Shown here one piece after another: positions 37,521 through 45,096 of a stretch of DNA of 64,000 nt. Location of the stretch: assembly GCA_001657395.1 (NCBI GenBank), contig LYSY01000001.1, positions 310,001 to 374,000 on the forward strand, written 5' to 3'. The notes under the pieces are model-generated. The model saw only the letters and a list, made by a program, of their open reading frames with translations. It searched no databases and was not told the DNA's origin. Source of the DNA: Rhodospirillales bacterium BBD 1991-14. Its GTDB lineage: Bacteria; Pseudomonadota; Alphaproteobacteria; Kiloniellales; Kiloniellaceae. Position 1 is the stretch's first letter, and each line of letters opens with the position of its first letter. A program made the position numbers and the translations under genes.

Positions 37521-38657
37521 GTGAAGAAGGATACTCAGAGCAAGAAGGTTACACGCCGCAAGCTGCTGAAGGGTGGCACCCTTGCCGCCGGTGCGGCAGC
37601 CGGCGCCATCGCCATGCCGCAGGTATCGCGGGCGGAGACCGTTACCCTGAAGATGCAGGGTTCCTGGGGTGCCGCGTCGATCTTCAGCGACATGGCCAAG
37701 CAGTACACTGAGCGCGTCGAGAAGATGTCCGGCGGGCGCCTGAAGATCGACTACCTGCCGGCCGGCGCGGTTGTGAAGGCCTTTCAGGTACAGGATGCCT
37801 GCCATGACGGCATTCTGGACGCCGCCCACACGGTGACCGCCTATTGGTACGGCAAGAACAAGTCGGCCTCGCTCTTCGGAACCGGGCCGGTGTTCGGCGC
37901 CAATGCCTCGCAGATCCTCGCCTGGATCCACTACGGCGGCGGTAAGGAGCTCTATCAGGAACTTGTCCAGGACATCCTGGGTCTGGATCTGGTCGGCTTT
38001 TTCGCCATGCCCATGCCGACCCAGCCGCTTGGCTGGTTCAAGGAGCACGTCAAGTCAGCCGAAGACATGCAGGGGCTGAAGTACCGCACGGTCGGCCTGG
38101 CAACCGACATCATGCAGGGCATGGGCCTGAAGGTGACCCAGCTTCCGGGCGGTGAAATCGTTCCGGCCCTGGAGCGTGGCGTGATCGAAGCCTTCGAGTT
38201 CAACAACCCGACCGCGGACAGCCAGTTCGGTGCGCAGGACGTCTCGAAGCACTATCACATGGGCTCCTACCACCAGGCGGCCGAGTTCTTCGAGATCATC
38301 TTCAACAAGCGCCGCTTCGATTCCCTGGCGGACGAACAGAAGGCGATCCTGGAGTACGCCGCCGAGGCGACCAACACCGCCAACTATGGCTTCGCCATGG
38401 ACAACTACTCCCGCGATCTGCAGAAGCTGATCAACGAGGACGGTGTGAACGTCTACCGGACCGACAGCACGATCATGAAGGCGCAGCTCGAGTCCTGGGA
38501 CAAGGTGCTCGAGGGACTGGTGGAAGATCCCTTCTTCAAGAAGGTCGTCGACAGCCAGAAGGCCTGGGCGGAGCGGGTCGCTTTCTACGACCTGATGAAC
38601 TCGGCCGACTACAAGCTGGCCTACCAGCACTATTTCCCGGGCAAGATCAACTTCTAA
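37521..38657 (+). CDS. dctP: TRAP transporter substrate-binding protein, TakP-like
   Basis: A roughly 378-aa periplasmic binding protein with a Tat signal (TRRKLLKGGTLAAGAAAGAI, cleaved near VSRAE). The start is the GTG at 37521, preceded by GAGGGAGGAAACTC; upstream in-frame codons have no ribosome site. The mature sequence has TLKMQGSWGAASIFSDMAKQ and later MPMPTQPLGWFK, typical of the DctP group that includes TakP, which binds 2-oxo acids. A perfect 10-base hairpin follows, then dctQ, dctM and an amidase gene. The ligand is probably a carboxylate or amide-containing acid. Confidence 0.9.
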   Translation: MKKDTQSKKVTRRKLLKGGTLAAGAAAGAIAMPQVSRAETVTLKMQGSWGAASIFSDMAKQYTERVEKMSGGRLKIDYLPAGAVVKAFQVQDACHDGILDAAHTVTAYWYGKNKSASLFGTGPVFGANASQILAWIHYGGGKELYQELVQDILGLDLVGFFAMPMPTQPLGWFKEHVKSAEDMQGLKYRTVGLATDIMQGMGLKVTQLPGGEIVPALERGVIEAFEFNNPTADSQFGAQDVSKHYHMGSYHQAAEFFEIIFNKRRFDSLADEQKAILEYAAEATNTANYGFAMDNYSRDLQKLINEDGVNVYRTDSTIMKAQLESWDKVLEGLVEDPFFKKVVDSQKAWAERVAFYDLMNSADYKLAYQHYFPGKINF

Positions 38658-38686
38658 GGGAAGTGATCGAGGCCAGACTGTGGAAG

Positions 38687-38710
38687 GGGCGGCACGCCAG
38701 CGTGCCGCCC
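38687..38710 (+). terminator. Perfect hairpin between dctP and dctQ
   Basis: GGGCGGCACG (38687-38696) pairs fully with CGTGCCGCCC (38701-38710) around a 4-base loop, 30 bases after the dctP stop. There is no U-run, which suggests partial termination or 3'-end protection that keeps the binding protein in excess over the permeases. Confidence 0.7.
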
Positions 38711-38759
38711 TTGCCGCAGGGCGCCGACATGGTTGCTGACATCACATCTGAGGCACGGC

Positions 38760-39410
38760 ATGGAGAGCTACATACGTTTCGCCGATAAGGTTTCCGCTTG
38801 GTTCGGCAAGGCCTTTGCCTGGTTGATCCTGGTGATGACCTTCGGTGTCGGCTACGAGGTTTTTGTGCGCTACGTGCTGCGCGATCCGACCTCCTGGGCC
38901 TTCGATGTCAGCTACATGATGTACGGCACTCTGTTCATGATGGCCGGCGCTTACACTCTGTCGCGCGATGGGCATGTGCGTGGCGATTTCGTCTATCGCC
39001 TGCTGAAGCCGAAGACCCAGGCGACCATCGAGCTGGTGCTGTATTTCATTTTCTTCTTTCCCGGAATCATCGCGCTCATCCTGGCCGGGTGGAAGTACGC
39101 CGCGCGCTCCTGGCGCTTCACCGAGGTCAGCGTCATGAGCCCGGCCAATGTGCCGATCTTCCAGTTCAAGACCGTTATCATCATTGCCGGAATTCTGCTC
39201 CTGATACAGGGCATCGCCCAGGTTTTCCGCTGCGTCATCTGCATGCGAACCGGCGTATGGCCCAAGCATATGGAGGAAGATGTCGAAGAGATGGAGGATG
39301 TCCTCTTGCGGGAACACGAAAAGGAAGTTCTGAAGCATTCCTCCGAAGCCATCGACATCGTGACACCTGTGGACCGGGGCGGCAAAGCGGGGGAGCGGCG
39401 CGATGACTGA
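38760..39410 (+). CDS. dctQ: TRAP transporter small permease
   Basis: A roughly 216-aa membrane protein with the four helices of DctQ proteins: FAWLILVMTFGVGYEVFVRY, the SYMMYGTLFMMAGAYTLSRD region, ELVLYFIFFFPGIIALILAG and TVIIIAGILLLIQGIAQVFR. The acidic C-terminal tail (EEDVEEMEDVLLREHEKEV) is longer than usual. The ATG at 38760 has a GAGG ribosome site at 6-base spacing. It overlaps dctM by 8 bases. Confidence 0.88.
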   Translation: MESYIRFADKVSAWFGKAFAWLILVMTFGVGYEVFVRYVLRDPTSWAFDVSYMMYGTLFMMAGAYTLSRDGHVRGDFVYRLLKPKTQATIELVLYFIFFFPGIIALILAGWKYAARSWRFTEVSVMSPANVPIFQFKTVIIIAGILLLIQGIAQVFRCVICMRTGVWPKHMEEDVEEMEDVLLREHEKEVLKHSSEAIDIVTPVDRGGKAGERRDD

Positions 39411-40758
39411 CCCTCAAATCGCGGTGATGATGCTCGGCATCTTCATCCTCGTCATCCTGCTGGGTTTCCCGATCGCCTTTACCCTGATGGCCATGGCCGT
39501 CGGTTTCGGCTACTACGCCTATTACGACCCGGAGCGGATGCGCAGCATCTTCGACAACCGGGTCTTCGACCTCTTCGTCAATCAGACCTATTCGGTCATG
39601 GCGAACGACGTGCTGACGGCAGTACCCCTGTTTCTCTTTATGGGGTACATCGTCGAACGCGCGAACATCGTCGACCGATTGTTCCATACCCTCTACATCG
39701 CCTCACGGCGCATTCCCGGCTCCATGGCCGTGGCGGCCCTCGCGACCTGCGCCATGTTCGCTACGGCGACCGGGATCATCGGCGCGGTGGTGACCTTGAT
39801 GGGCATGCTGGCCTTCCCGGCCATGCTGAAGGCGCGTTACGACACCAGCTTCGCTTCCGGCGTTATCTGCGCCGGCGGCTGCCTCGGTATCCTGATCCCG
39901 CCGAGCATCATGCTGATCGTCTATGCGGCGACCTCCAACGTTTCCATCGTCAAGCTCTACGCCGGCGCCATCATTCCGGGCTTCATGCTTGCGGGCCTCT
40001 ACATGCTGTACGTGGTCGGGCGTGCCGTCGTGAATCCTTCGCTGGCGCCCAAGCCGCGCGAGGACGAGGTGGAGGATGTCTCCGTCGGCCAGGTGGCCGT
40101 GATGCTGCTCACCTCGTTCTTTCCGCTGGCGTTCCTCATTCTGTCGGTCCTCGGCGCGATCCTTCTCGGCCTCGCGACACCGTCGGAGGCCGCGTCCATC
40201 GGTGCCTTGGGCGGGCTGGTGCTGGCGGCCGCATACCGCGCCCTGACCTGGCAGCGGCTGCGCGAGTCCGTCTACCTCACGGTGCGCACTTCGGCCATGG
40301 TCTGCTGGCTTTTTGTCGGCTCCTGGACCTTTTCTTCTGTTTTCTCCTATCTCGGCGGCGAGCAGCTCATCAGTGAGTTCGTGCTGGGACTCAATCTCTC
40401 GCCCCTGGCCTTCCTGCTGATGGCGCAGCTCATCATCTTCCTGCTTGGATGGCCGCTTGAGTGGTCGGAGATCATCATCATCTTCGTGCCGATCTTTCTC
40501 CCTCTGCTGCCTTTCTTCGGCATCGACCCGCTGTTCTTCGGTATCCTGGTGGCGCTCAACCTGCAGACCTCGTTCCTGACGCCGCCGATGGCGATGGCGG
40601 CCTATTACCTGAAAGGCGTGTCTCCCCCCCATGTGCAGTTGATGCAGATCTTCAAGGGGGTGATGCCCTTCCTGGTGATGATCCTGATCGCCATGATCAT
40701 CATGTACAACTTCCCGGGCGTCGCCCTGTTCCTGCCCGAGTACTTCTACGGGAACTGA
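39403..40758 (+). CDS. dctM: TRAP transporter large permease
   Basis: A 451-aa permease with 11-12 hydrophobic segments typical of DctM. Landmarks are ILLGFPIAFTLMAMAVGFG, the NDVLTAVPLFLFMGYIVERA block, and GGCLGILIPPSIMLIVYA. It carries out sodium-coupled uptake together with dctQ and dctP. The N-terminus overlaps the dctQ end, and the amidase gene starts 13 bases after its stop. Confidence 0.93.
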   Translation: MTDPQIAVMMLGIFILVILLGFPIAFTLMAMAVGFGYYAYYDPERMRSIFDNRVFDLFVNQTYSVMANDVLTAVPLFLFMGYIVERANIVDRLFHTLYIASRRIPGSMAVAALATCAMFATATGIIGAVVTLMGMLAFPAMLKARYDTSFASGVICAGGCLGILIPPSIMLIVYAATSNVSIVKLYAGAIIPGFMLAGLYMLYVVGRAVVNPSLAPKPREDEVEDVSVGQVAVMLLTSFFPLAFLILSVLGAILLGLATPSEAASIGALGGLVLAAAYRALTWQRLRESVYLTVRTSAMVCWLFVGSWTFSSVFSYLGGEQLISEFVLGLNLSPLAFLLMAQLIIFLLGWPLEWSEIIIIFVPIFLPLLPFFGIDPLFFGILVALNLQTSFLTPPMAMAAYYLKGVSPPHVQLMQIFKGVMPFLVMILIAMIIMYNFPGVALFLPEYFYGN

Positions 40759-40771
40759 CGGGAAAGGCCGG

Positions 40772-42121
40772 GTGGTGGATCAGATGGTGACCGAACGCCT
40801 GCCGGGAGCAGCCGAAGCCGCAGCAGCCATCGCGGAGGGCAGCCTGCGCTCCGAGGAACTGGTGCGCGCCTGTCTCGAGCGGATCGAGGCAAGCGAGGAG
40901 GCGGTTCAGGCCTGGACCTTCCTGGATCCGGACTACGCGCTGAAGCAGGCCCGCGAGCGTGACGCCTTTCGCGGCTCCGGCCGGCCCGTGGGCCCGCTGC
41001 ACGGCGTGCCTGTCGGCCTGAAGGACATCATCGACACCGCGGACATGCCGACGGAAAACGGAACGGTGCTGGACGCAGGCCGGCGGCCGCGCGAGGACGC
41101 GACCATGGTCGCCCGCCTGCGGGCCGCCGGGGCCGTCGTATTGGGCAAGACGGTGTCGACCGAGCTGGCCTTCTATGGCCCCGGGAAGACCCGGAATCCG
41201 CACGATGCCAGCCGCACACCGGGCGGCTCGTCCAGCGGTTCGGCTGCGGCGGTGGCTGCCGGGCACGTGCCTGTCGCGGTCGGCTCGCAGACCAATGGCT
41301 CCACCATTCGTCCGGCTTCTTTCTGCGGCGTGGTCGGCTTCAAGCCGAGCCACGGCCTGATCCCGCGGACCGGCATGCTGACGCAGGCGCCGCTGCTCGA
41401 CGCGGTCGGGATCTTCGCGAACTCGGTGGAAGATGCCGGACTTCTGGCCGATGCCATGGCCGGTCACGATCCTGCCGACGGCGAGACCTTGCACCTGGCG
41501 CATCCGCAGCTGCAAAGGACCGCGGCGGCCGCGCCCCCCGTCAAACCCGCTTTCGCCCTGGTGAAGGGGCCGACCTGGGATGCTGCCGCCTGCGATACGC
41601 GTGAGGGGCTTGAGGAGCTGCAGGGGTTTCTGGGCGACGCCTGCGACGAGGTGGCCCTGCCGTCGGCCTTTGAGCGGGCGCACGAGCTGCACCGTCTGCT
41701 GATGATGGCCGGCTTCGCCAAGAACTTTTCGTCCTACTACGAGCGTGGGGCGCCGCAACTGAGCGCTGTGATGCGCGATGCGATCGAAGAAGGGCGCCGG
41801 GTTCTGGCTGTCGACCACGCTCTCGCAGAGGAATGGCGCGCCGTTTTGAATGCCGGGCTGGCGGAGATCTTCGAGCGCTACGATGCCGTGATCACGCCGT
41901 CGGCCATCGGCGAAGCGCCGGAGGGTCTTTCTGCAACGGGCGATCCGACCTTCTGCACGCTCTGGACGTTTTGCGGGACGCCGGCGCTTTCGCTGCCCTT
42001 GCTGCAGGGCTCGGCGGGGCTGCCGATTGGCGTCCAGCTTGTCGGGCCGTGCGGCGATGACGCGCGCCTGCTGCGGACCGCCCGCTGGCTCACGGAGCAG
42101 CTTGTGGAGCCCGGGGAATGA
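40772..42121 (+). CDS. Amidase signature family protein
   Basis: A 449-aa amidase. The Ser-cisSer-Lys centre is readable: the lysine in PVGLKDIIDTADMPTENG, the cis-serine block GGSSSGSAAAVAAGHVPVAV, and the nucleophile serine in GSQTNGSTIRPASFCGVVGF. Start codons GTG at 40772 or 40775 and ATG at 40784 are possible; GGAAAGG at 40761-40767 fits the GTGs best. It is cotranscribed with the TRAP transporter, which suggests that the imported compound is an amide or carbamoyl-containing acid that is hydrolysed in the cytoplasm. Confidence 0.9.
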   Translation: MVDQMVTERLPGAAEAAAAIAEGSLRSEELVRACLERIEASEEAVQAWTFLDPDYALKQARERDAFRGSGRPVGPLHGVPVGLKDIIDTADMPTENGTVLDAGRRPREDATMVARLRAAGAVVLGKTVSTELAFYGPGKTRNPHDASRTPGGSSSGSAAAVAAGHVPVAVGSQTNGSTIRPASFCGVVGFKPSHGLIPRTGMLTQAPLLDAVGIFANSVEDAGLLADAMAGHDPADGETLHLAHPQLQRTAAAAPPVKPAFALVKGPTWDAAACDTREGLEELQGFLGDACDEVALPSAFERAHELHRLLMMAGFAKNFSSYYERGAPQLSAVMRDAIEEGRRVLAVDHALAEEWRAVLNAGLAEIFERYDAVITPSAIGEAPEGLSATGDPTFCTLWTFCGTPALSLPLLQGSAGLPIGVQLVGPCGDDARLLRTARWLTEQLVEPGE

Positions 42122-42188
42122 TGTTTCCGGGAATGATGTATACTGTCTTCATGCAGCCGCGCAGGGCGGCGCAAAGGAAGGATGCCCA

Positions 42189-42377
42189 ATGCCCCTGATC
42201 GACAAGGTTCTGGCAGTGCTCTCCATGGCGCTTTTCGTCGCCTTTCTGGGTATCCTGGTCTGGTGGGTGCGCGAGCCGGACCTGATCATCGTGGTTGCCG
42301 TCGTCAGCGCCATGGCCGTGTATGACTTCTGGAAGGGTGCGGGGCACGGCGAAACGATCAAGATGCACAGAGACTGA
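42189..42377 (+). CDS. Small two-helix membrane protein
   Basis: A 62-aa protein with two hydrophobic helices (KVLAVLSMALFVAFLGILVW at residues 6-25, then DLIIVVAVVSAMAVYDFW) and a charged end. It has an AGGAAGG ribosome site at 8-base spacing. It lies 67 bases after the amidase gene, which has the same direction, so it may belong to that operon. It has no recognised function; tiny membrane proteins of this form are common next to transporter operons. Confidence 0.72.
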   Translation: MPLIDKVLAVLSMALFVAFLGILVWWVREPDLIIVVAVVSAMAVYDFWKGAGHGETIKMHRD

Positions 42378-42484
42378 CGGCCCTTCCGATGTCGTGCGGC
42401 CTCCCGGATACGCAAGCTGGCGGAACGCAGTGGCGTGACGAAAGGGCGCGACGAAGGGGCGGCTAGGGTGCGGCGGAAAACCCC

Positions 42485-42778
42485 ATGACGCCGGCAGAGA
42501 TGCGCGCCGCCTTTCAGGCCGACCTGGCGCGTCGCATTGCGATGATGGAGAGGTTGCTCGATCAGCTTGAGGCCCGACCCTGCGGCGGGGCGGAGATTGC
42601 CGACGCCCTGGCCGCACATCTCCATGATATCAAGGGAACCGGCCGGCCTTTCGGCGTGCCGGAAGCCACCGATCTGGCGCGCAGTTTCGAGCATAGGTTG
42701 AAACAGGACGGAGGTCCGGCGGCATTGGATCCGGCAGCGCTTCGGGAGCTGCTGGGGAAGCTCAAAGCATTGTGTTGA
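42485..42778 (+). CDS. Hpt-domain-like small protein
   Basis: A 97-aa all-helical protein. The central HLHDIKGTGRPFGVPEATDL (residues about 45-64) fits the Hpt consensus in which the phospho-accepting histidine is followed by x-x-K-G and a glycine two turns later. The following SFEHRLKQDGG fits the next helix. If correct, it is a histidine phosphotransfer protein working with a hybrid kinase elsewhere and perhaps with the response regulator 470 bases downstream. The short length and single domain fit stand-alone Hpt proteins. Function is inferred. Confidence 0.65.
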   Translation: MTPAEMRAAFQADLARRIAMMERLLDQLEARPCGGAEIADALAAHLHDIKGTGRPFGVPEATDLARSFEHRLKQDGGPAALDPAALRELLGKLKALC

Positions 42779-43250
42779 CGCCAAGTCACGGTGTGGATTT
42801 GCTTTTTTGGCGATCACAGCGACGTTCTTGGGTTGATCCTTTAGATCACAATTACGCGTGCTGTGATCAATGCAGCGAAAGGGCCTATACGCCACTCATC
42901 TATGCCGCTATCATCAGAGTTCGGGGTTGATTGCAAGTCGTACTATTCAGAGTGGTAATTTTGCCAAAGTAAATCCTTTTGTTTGTTCTCTGGGGGGTTC
43001 TCTCAGCACTCTCGGGTGTAGCCGCATTTGGGGCCCCAAAAGGCAGTTTGATACTGCAAAGGACAAGAGGTCTGAAAGTGCGCGCCAGGGGCGTCCCAAG
43101 CAGGGGCGCGGAGACTGGGCGGAGACTGAAAACCGAAAGGTTTACTCCTTCCTGTTCGCTTGGTGCTGCATCGGGTTCAGTGGGGTTCACGCGCCTGCAA
43201 TTTAGCTCCGCTAGGTTGAGTTCATCACGGTCGTGGGAGAGGGAAGACCG
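42779..43250. promoter_or_regulatory. AT-richer control region upstream of a response regulator
   Basis: A 472-base region without a convincing gene. It is clearly less GC-rich than the rest of the window. It contains the inverted repeat GATCACA-N11-TGTGATC (42844-42850 and 42862-42868) and the perfect 14-base palindrome TTTGGGGCCCCAAA (43027-43040). Either could be an operator or, for the second, part of a transcript end. The region probably carries the promoter of the LuxR-type regulator. Confidence 0.5.
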
Positions 43251-43973
43251 ATGAGAATTGCCCTGGCAGACGATCATGAGCTTTTCCGGGCTGGTCTCGG
43301 TTCGGCACTGAAGGACGCCTTCGGTCCAGGAGCAGAGGTCCTGGAAGCCTGTGATCGTGCGAGCTTGGCTAAGATCATTGAAGCGGAACGCGACCTGGAT
43401 CTGGTCATCTGCGATCTGCGGATGCCGGGCATGGAGGCCGCCGACTGCATAGCGCAGCTGGTCCGTCTGAACCCGGCGGTTCCCTTCGCCATGGTTTCTG
43501 CCTCCGACGATCCTGCCGATGCCTGCAGGGCCATCAAGCAGGGTGCCAAAGGCTATATCCTGAAGAGCGATAGCCTGGCGGTTTTGCAGCACGCCCTGGA
43601 ACTGATCCTGGCCGGTGGAACCTACGCTCCGGTCCAGGCGCTCATTTCGGACACCCCGGCACCCTGCGGGCAGCGGCGGCCCTTGCCGGCTCTGCCGGCT
43701 TTGAGCAACCGCCAGCTTATGATCTTCGAGCGCCTGGCCGACGGTAAATCCAACAAGATCATCGCCCGGGAACTGGGGATCGCGGAGGGTACGGTCAAGG
43801 CACAGCTTCGCACCGTGTTCCGCAAGCTGGGCGTTGCCAACCGGGTGCAGGCCGCGCTGGTGGCCGCAGAAGTCCTGAATGCGTCGGCTGTGTCGGCGGA
43901 GGCCGACAAACCGCACGCGTCCGGCGGCGGCACGGTCGAAGAAAACGTCTATCCCTTCCCGAACCAGGCCTGA
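43251..43973 (+). CDS. Response regulator, NarL/FixJ family (REC-LuxR HTH)
   Basis: A 240-aa response regulator. The receiver domain spans about residues 1-118, with the phospho-acceptor Asp in DLVICDLRMPGMEAAD, the acidic pair in ALADDHELF and the lysine in YILKSDSLA. The LuxR HTH spans about 150-212 (LSNRQLMIFERLADGKSNKI, then GIAEGTVKAQLRTVFRKLG). It has no paired kinase in the window. It lies directly upstream of the amyloid-like locus, so it may participate in its control. ATG at 43251 after GGGAAGACCG. Confidence 0.92.
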   Translation: MRIALADDHELFRAGLGSALKDAFGPGAEVLEACDRASLAKIIEAERDLDLVICDLRMPGMEAADCIAQLVRLNPAVPFAMVSASDDPADACRAIKQGAKGYILKSDSLAVLQHALELILAGGTYAPVQALISDTPAPCGQRRPLPALPALSNRQLMIFERLADGKSNKIIARELGIAEGTVKAQLRTVFRKLGVANRVQAALVAAEVLNASAVSAEADKPHASGGGTVEENVYPFPNQA

Positions 43974-44038
43974 GCCCGCTGAGCCCACGAAGTTCGCTGA
44001 GGACACCGGGCCCAGGATACCCGTCCATCCGCTGAGGC

Positions 44039-44047
44039 TGACGGCAC
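44039..44047 (+). promoter_or_regulatory. TGACGGCAC motif, candidate upstream activating half-site
   Basis: TGACGGCAC lies 115 bases upstream of the sigma-54 promoter at 44162. The same nine bases occur at 44826-44834, 75 bases upstream of the second sigma-54 promoter, as part of a palindrome. This distance is normal for enhancer-binding activators. Confidence 0.3.
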
Positions 44048-44161
44048 ATTGCATCGGCGCGGTGCGGGGAGCGCCGGGGCGTTGTGCTCCTGACAGCGCG
44101 ATCAAATCGACGGCGCGGCAGTCCCCCCGCAGCCGAGAAACCTCCGCCGACCTTCCTGCGA

Positions 44162-44177
44162 TGGCATGTCGCTTGCT
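44162..44177 (+). promoter_or_regulatory. Sigma-54 promoter (-24/-12)
   Basis: TGGCAT-GTCGC-TTGCT fits the sigma-54 consensus TGGCAY-N5-TTGCW at every position, with GG and GC separated by exactly 10 bases. It lies 74 bases upstream of the small secreted protein gene at 44252, giving a predicted transcript start near 44189. A sigma-54 activator gene is encoded 6.7 kb away at the other end of the locus. Confidence 0.85.
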
Positions 44178-44251
44178 TAACTTTGGGGCGAGTGGCCGTG
44201 GTAACGGTGCGGTGCTCGAGACCGGTCGCTCGGACCTGGGCGGGGGATGTG

Positions 44252-44563
44252 ATGAACATAAAGGTTGTTGGATCGCTCCTGGCCGTCAGCGCAGCTTTGC
44301 TTTTCTTTGCGGTGAGGGCGGGATCGGAGGATTTGCCGAGCGTGGCCGTTGCGTTTCTGGACGGTGAGACGGCAGCAGTCAGTGAAAACGAGTTGGACCG
44401 CCAGCAGGCAAAGGGCCTTTCGGATCAGGGATTTGAAGCGCCCGGCTCCGGCGGTGACTGGGGGGTCATTCTGTGGGACGAGGCAAGGCCGCCAAAGCCC
44501 GGTGCGCCGCCTGCGCCTCAGCCGGGCCAGGGACAGAGTTCCATTTCGACAAGCACGCGGTGA
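44252..44563 (+). CDS. Small secreted protein at the head of the amyloid-like locus
   Basis: A 103-aa protein. The signal peptide is residues 1-24 (KVVGSLLAVSAALLFFAVRA). The mature part is acidic and includes VSENELDRQQAKGLSDQGFE, then a Pro/Gly/Gln-rich tail. The segment around residues 43-55 resembles similar pieces in two other small secreted proteins of the locus (LSEERGKAF and EEEILEEQRGGF). It is directly under a sigma-54 promoter. A role as accessory subunit, cargo or chaperone of the fibre system is inferred from position. FapA occupies the first position in Pseudomonas, but I see no sequence resemblance. Confidence 0.75.
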   Translation: MNIKVVGSLLAVSAALLFFAVRAGSEDLPSVAVAFLDGETAAVSENELDRQQAKGLSDQGFEAPGSGGDWGVILWDEARPPKPGAPPAPQPGQGQSSISTSTR

Positions 44564-44795
44564 TGTCAGCCGGTGGCCCTGGCCGCATGGGTGACCGCGA
44601 AGCGACGGCGTTACAATCCTGAACGGGTGTAACGTCCCTGTAACACTCGCGGCAAGGACGCCGTGGGTCGCCTCGACCGCGGTCCGGTTCCCGGCAATTA
44701 AGGGGTAGAGCGGCTGACCCGAGGCCGGCCAGCGCGCGCGTGGTGTCGGCTGCCGGTGCCATCTGTTTCGTCGGGCATACAAAGCGTAAAGCAGA

Positions 44796-44834
44796 TGTAC
44801 GGCCTGTACAGCCGTCACCGCAGCGTGACGGCAC
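44796..44834. promoter_or_regulatory. Adjacent palindromes, candidate enhancer site for the sigma-54 activator
   Basis: TGTAC-N5-GTACA at 44796-44810 directly abuts GCCGTCAC-N6-GTGACGGC at 44811-44832. They lie 75-115 bases upstream of the sigma-54 promoter at 44909, the usual place for activator binding. The TGACGGCAC end also occurs upstream of the other sigma-54 promoter (44039-44047). The second palindrome could alternatively form a transcript-end hairpin for the upstream gene. Confidence 0.4.
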
Positions 44835-44908
44835 CTCGCTTCGACCCAACCTCCAGAAAAACACCCCAACACCCTGGGATTCATGGATTTCGGGCTGTGG
44901 CCCCGATG

Positions 44909-44924
44909 TGGCATGGCGGTTGCT
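44909..44924 (+). promoter_or_regulatory. Sigma-54 promoter (-24/-12) of the repeat-protein gene
   Basis: TGGCAT-GGCGG-TTGCT fits TGGCAY-N5-TTGCW fully, with 10 bases between GG and GC. It predicts transcription from about 44936, 160 bases before the repeat-protein start codon. It is the second such site within 750 bases in the same direction. Confidence 0.85.
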
Positions 44925-45096
44925 GTAAGGGTGGCAGGGGTGCGTGCGATGGACGGACTCCTGACCGGAAGGTCCCGTAGAGGTCGATCCCGGGGGCAAC
45001 CCAGGGAGCAAAGGTCCGTCGGGGTCGGCTTCCGGGGTACCAAACCCCCAGGGACGGGGGCAAAGGAACCGGATGAAGCATCAAGAGGAGAAAACC

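Larger units (their letters stand above)
44564..45096 (+). promoter_or_regulatory. Control region of the repeat-protein gene
   Basis: A 533-base gap holding regulatory sequence, with no convincing gene. In order it contains the inverted repeats TGTAC-N5-GTACA (44796-44810) and GCCGTCAC-N6-GTGACGGC (44811-44832), and the sigma-54 promoter at 44909-44924. A long leader of about 160 bases follows, with the ribosome site AGAGGAG at about 45084-45090. The leader may itself be regulated. Confidence 0.65.

Noticed and set aside
42900-44105. 401-codon minus-strand frame opposite the response regulator
   Set aside because: The plus-strand response regulator is unmistakable; the opposite frame also runs through the AT-richer intergenic region and has no recognisable domain.
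44564-45096. Several short open frames in the leader of the repeat-protein gene
   Set aside because: They lack ribosome sites and family features and overlap the sigma-54 promoter and palindromes.
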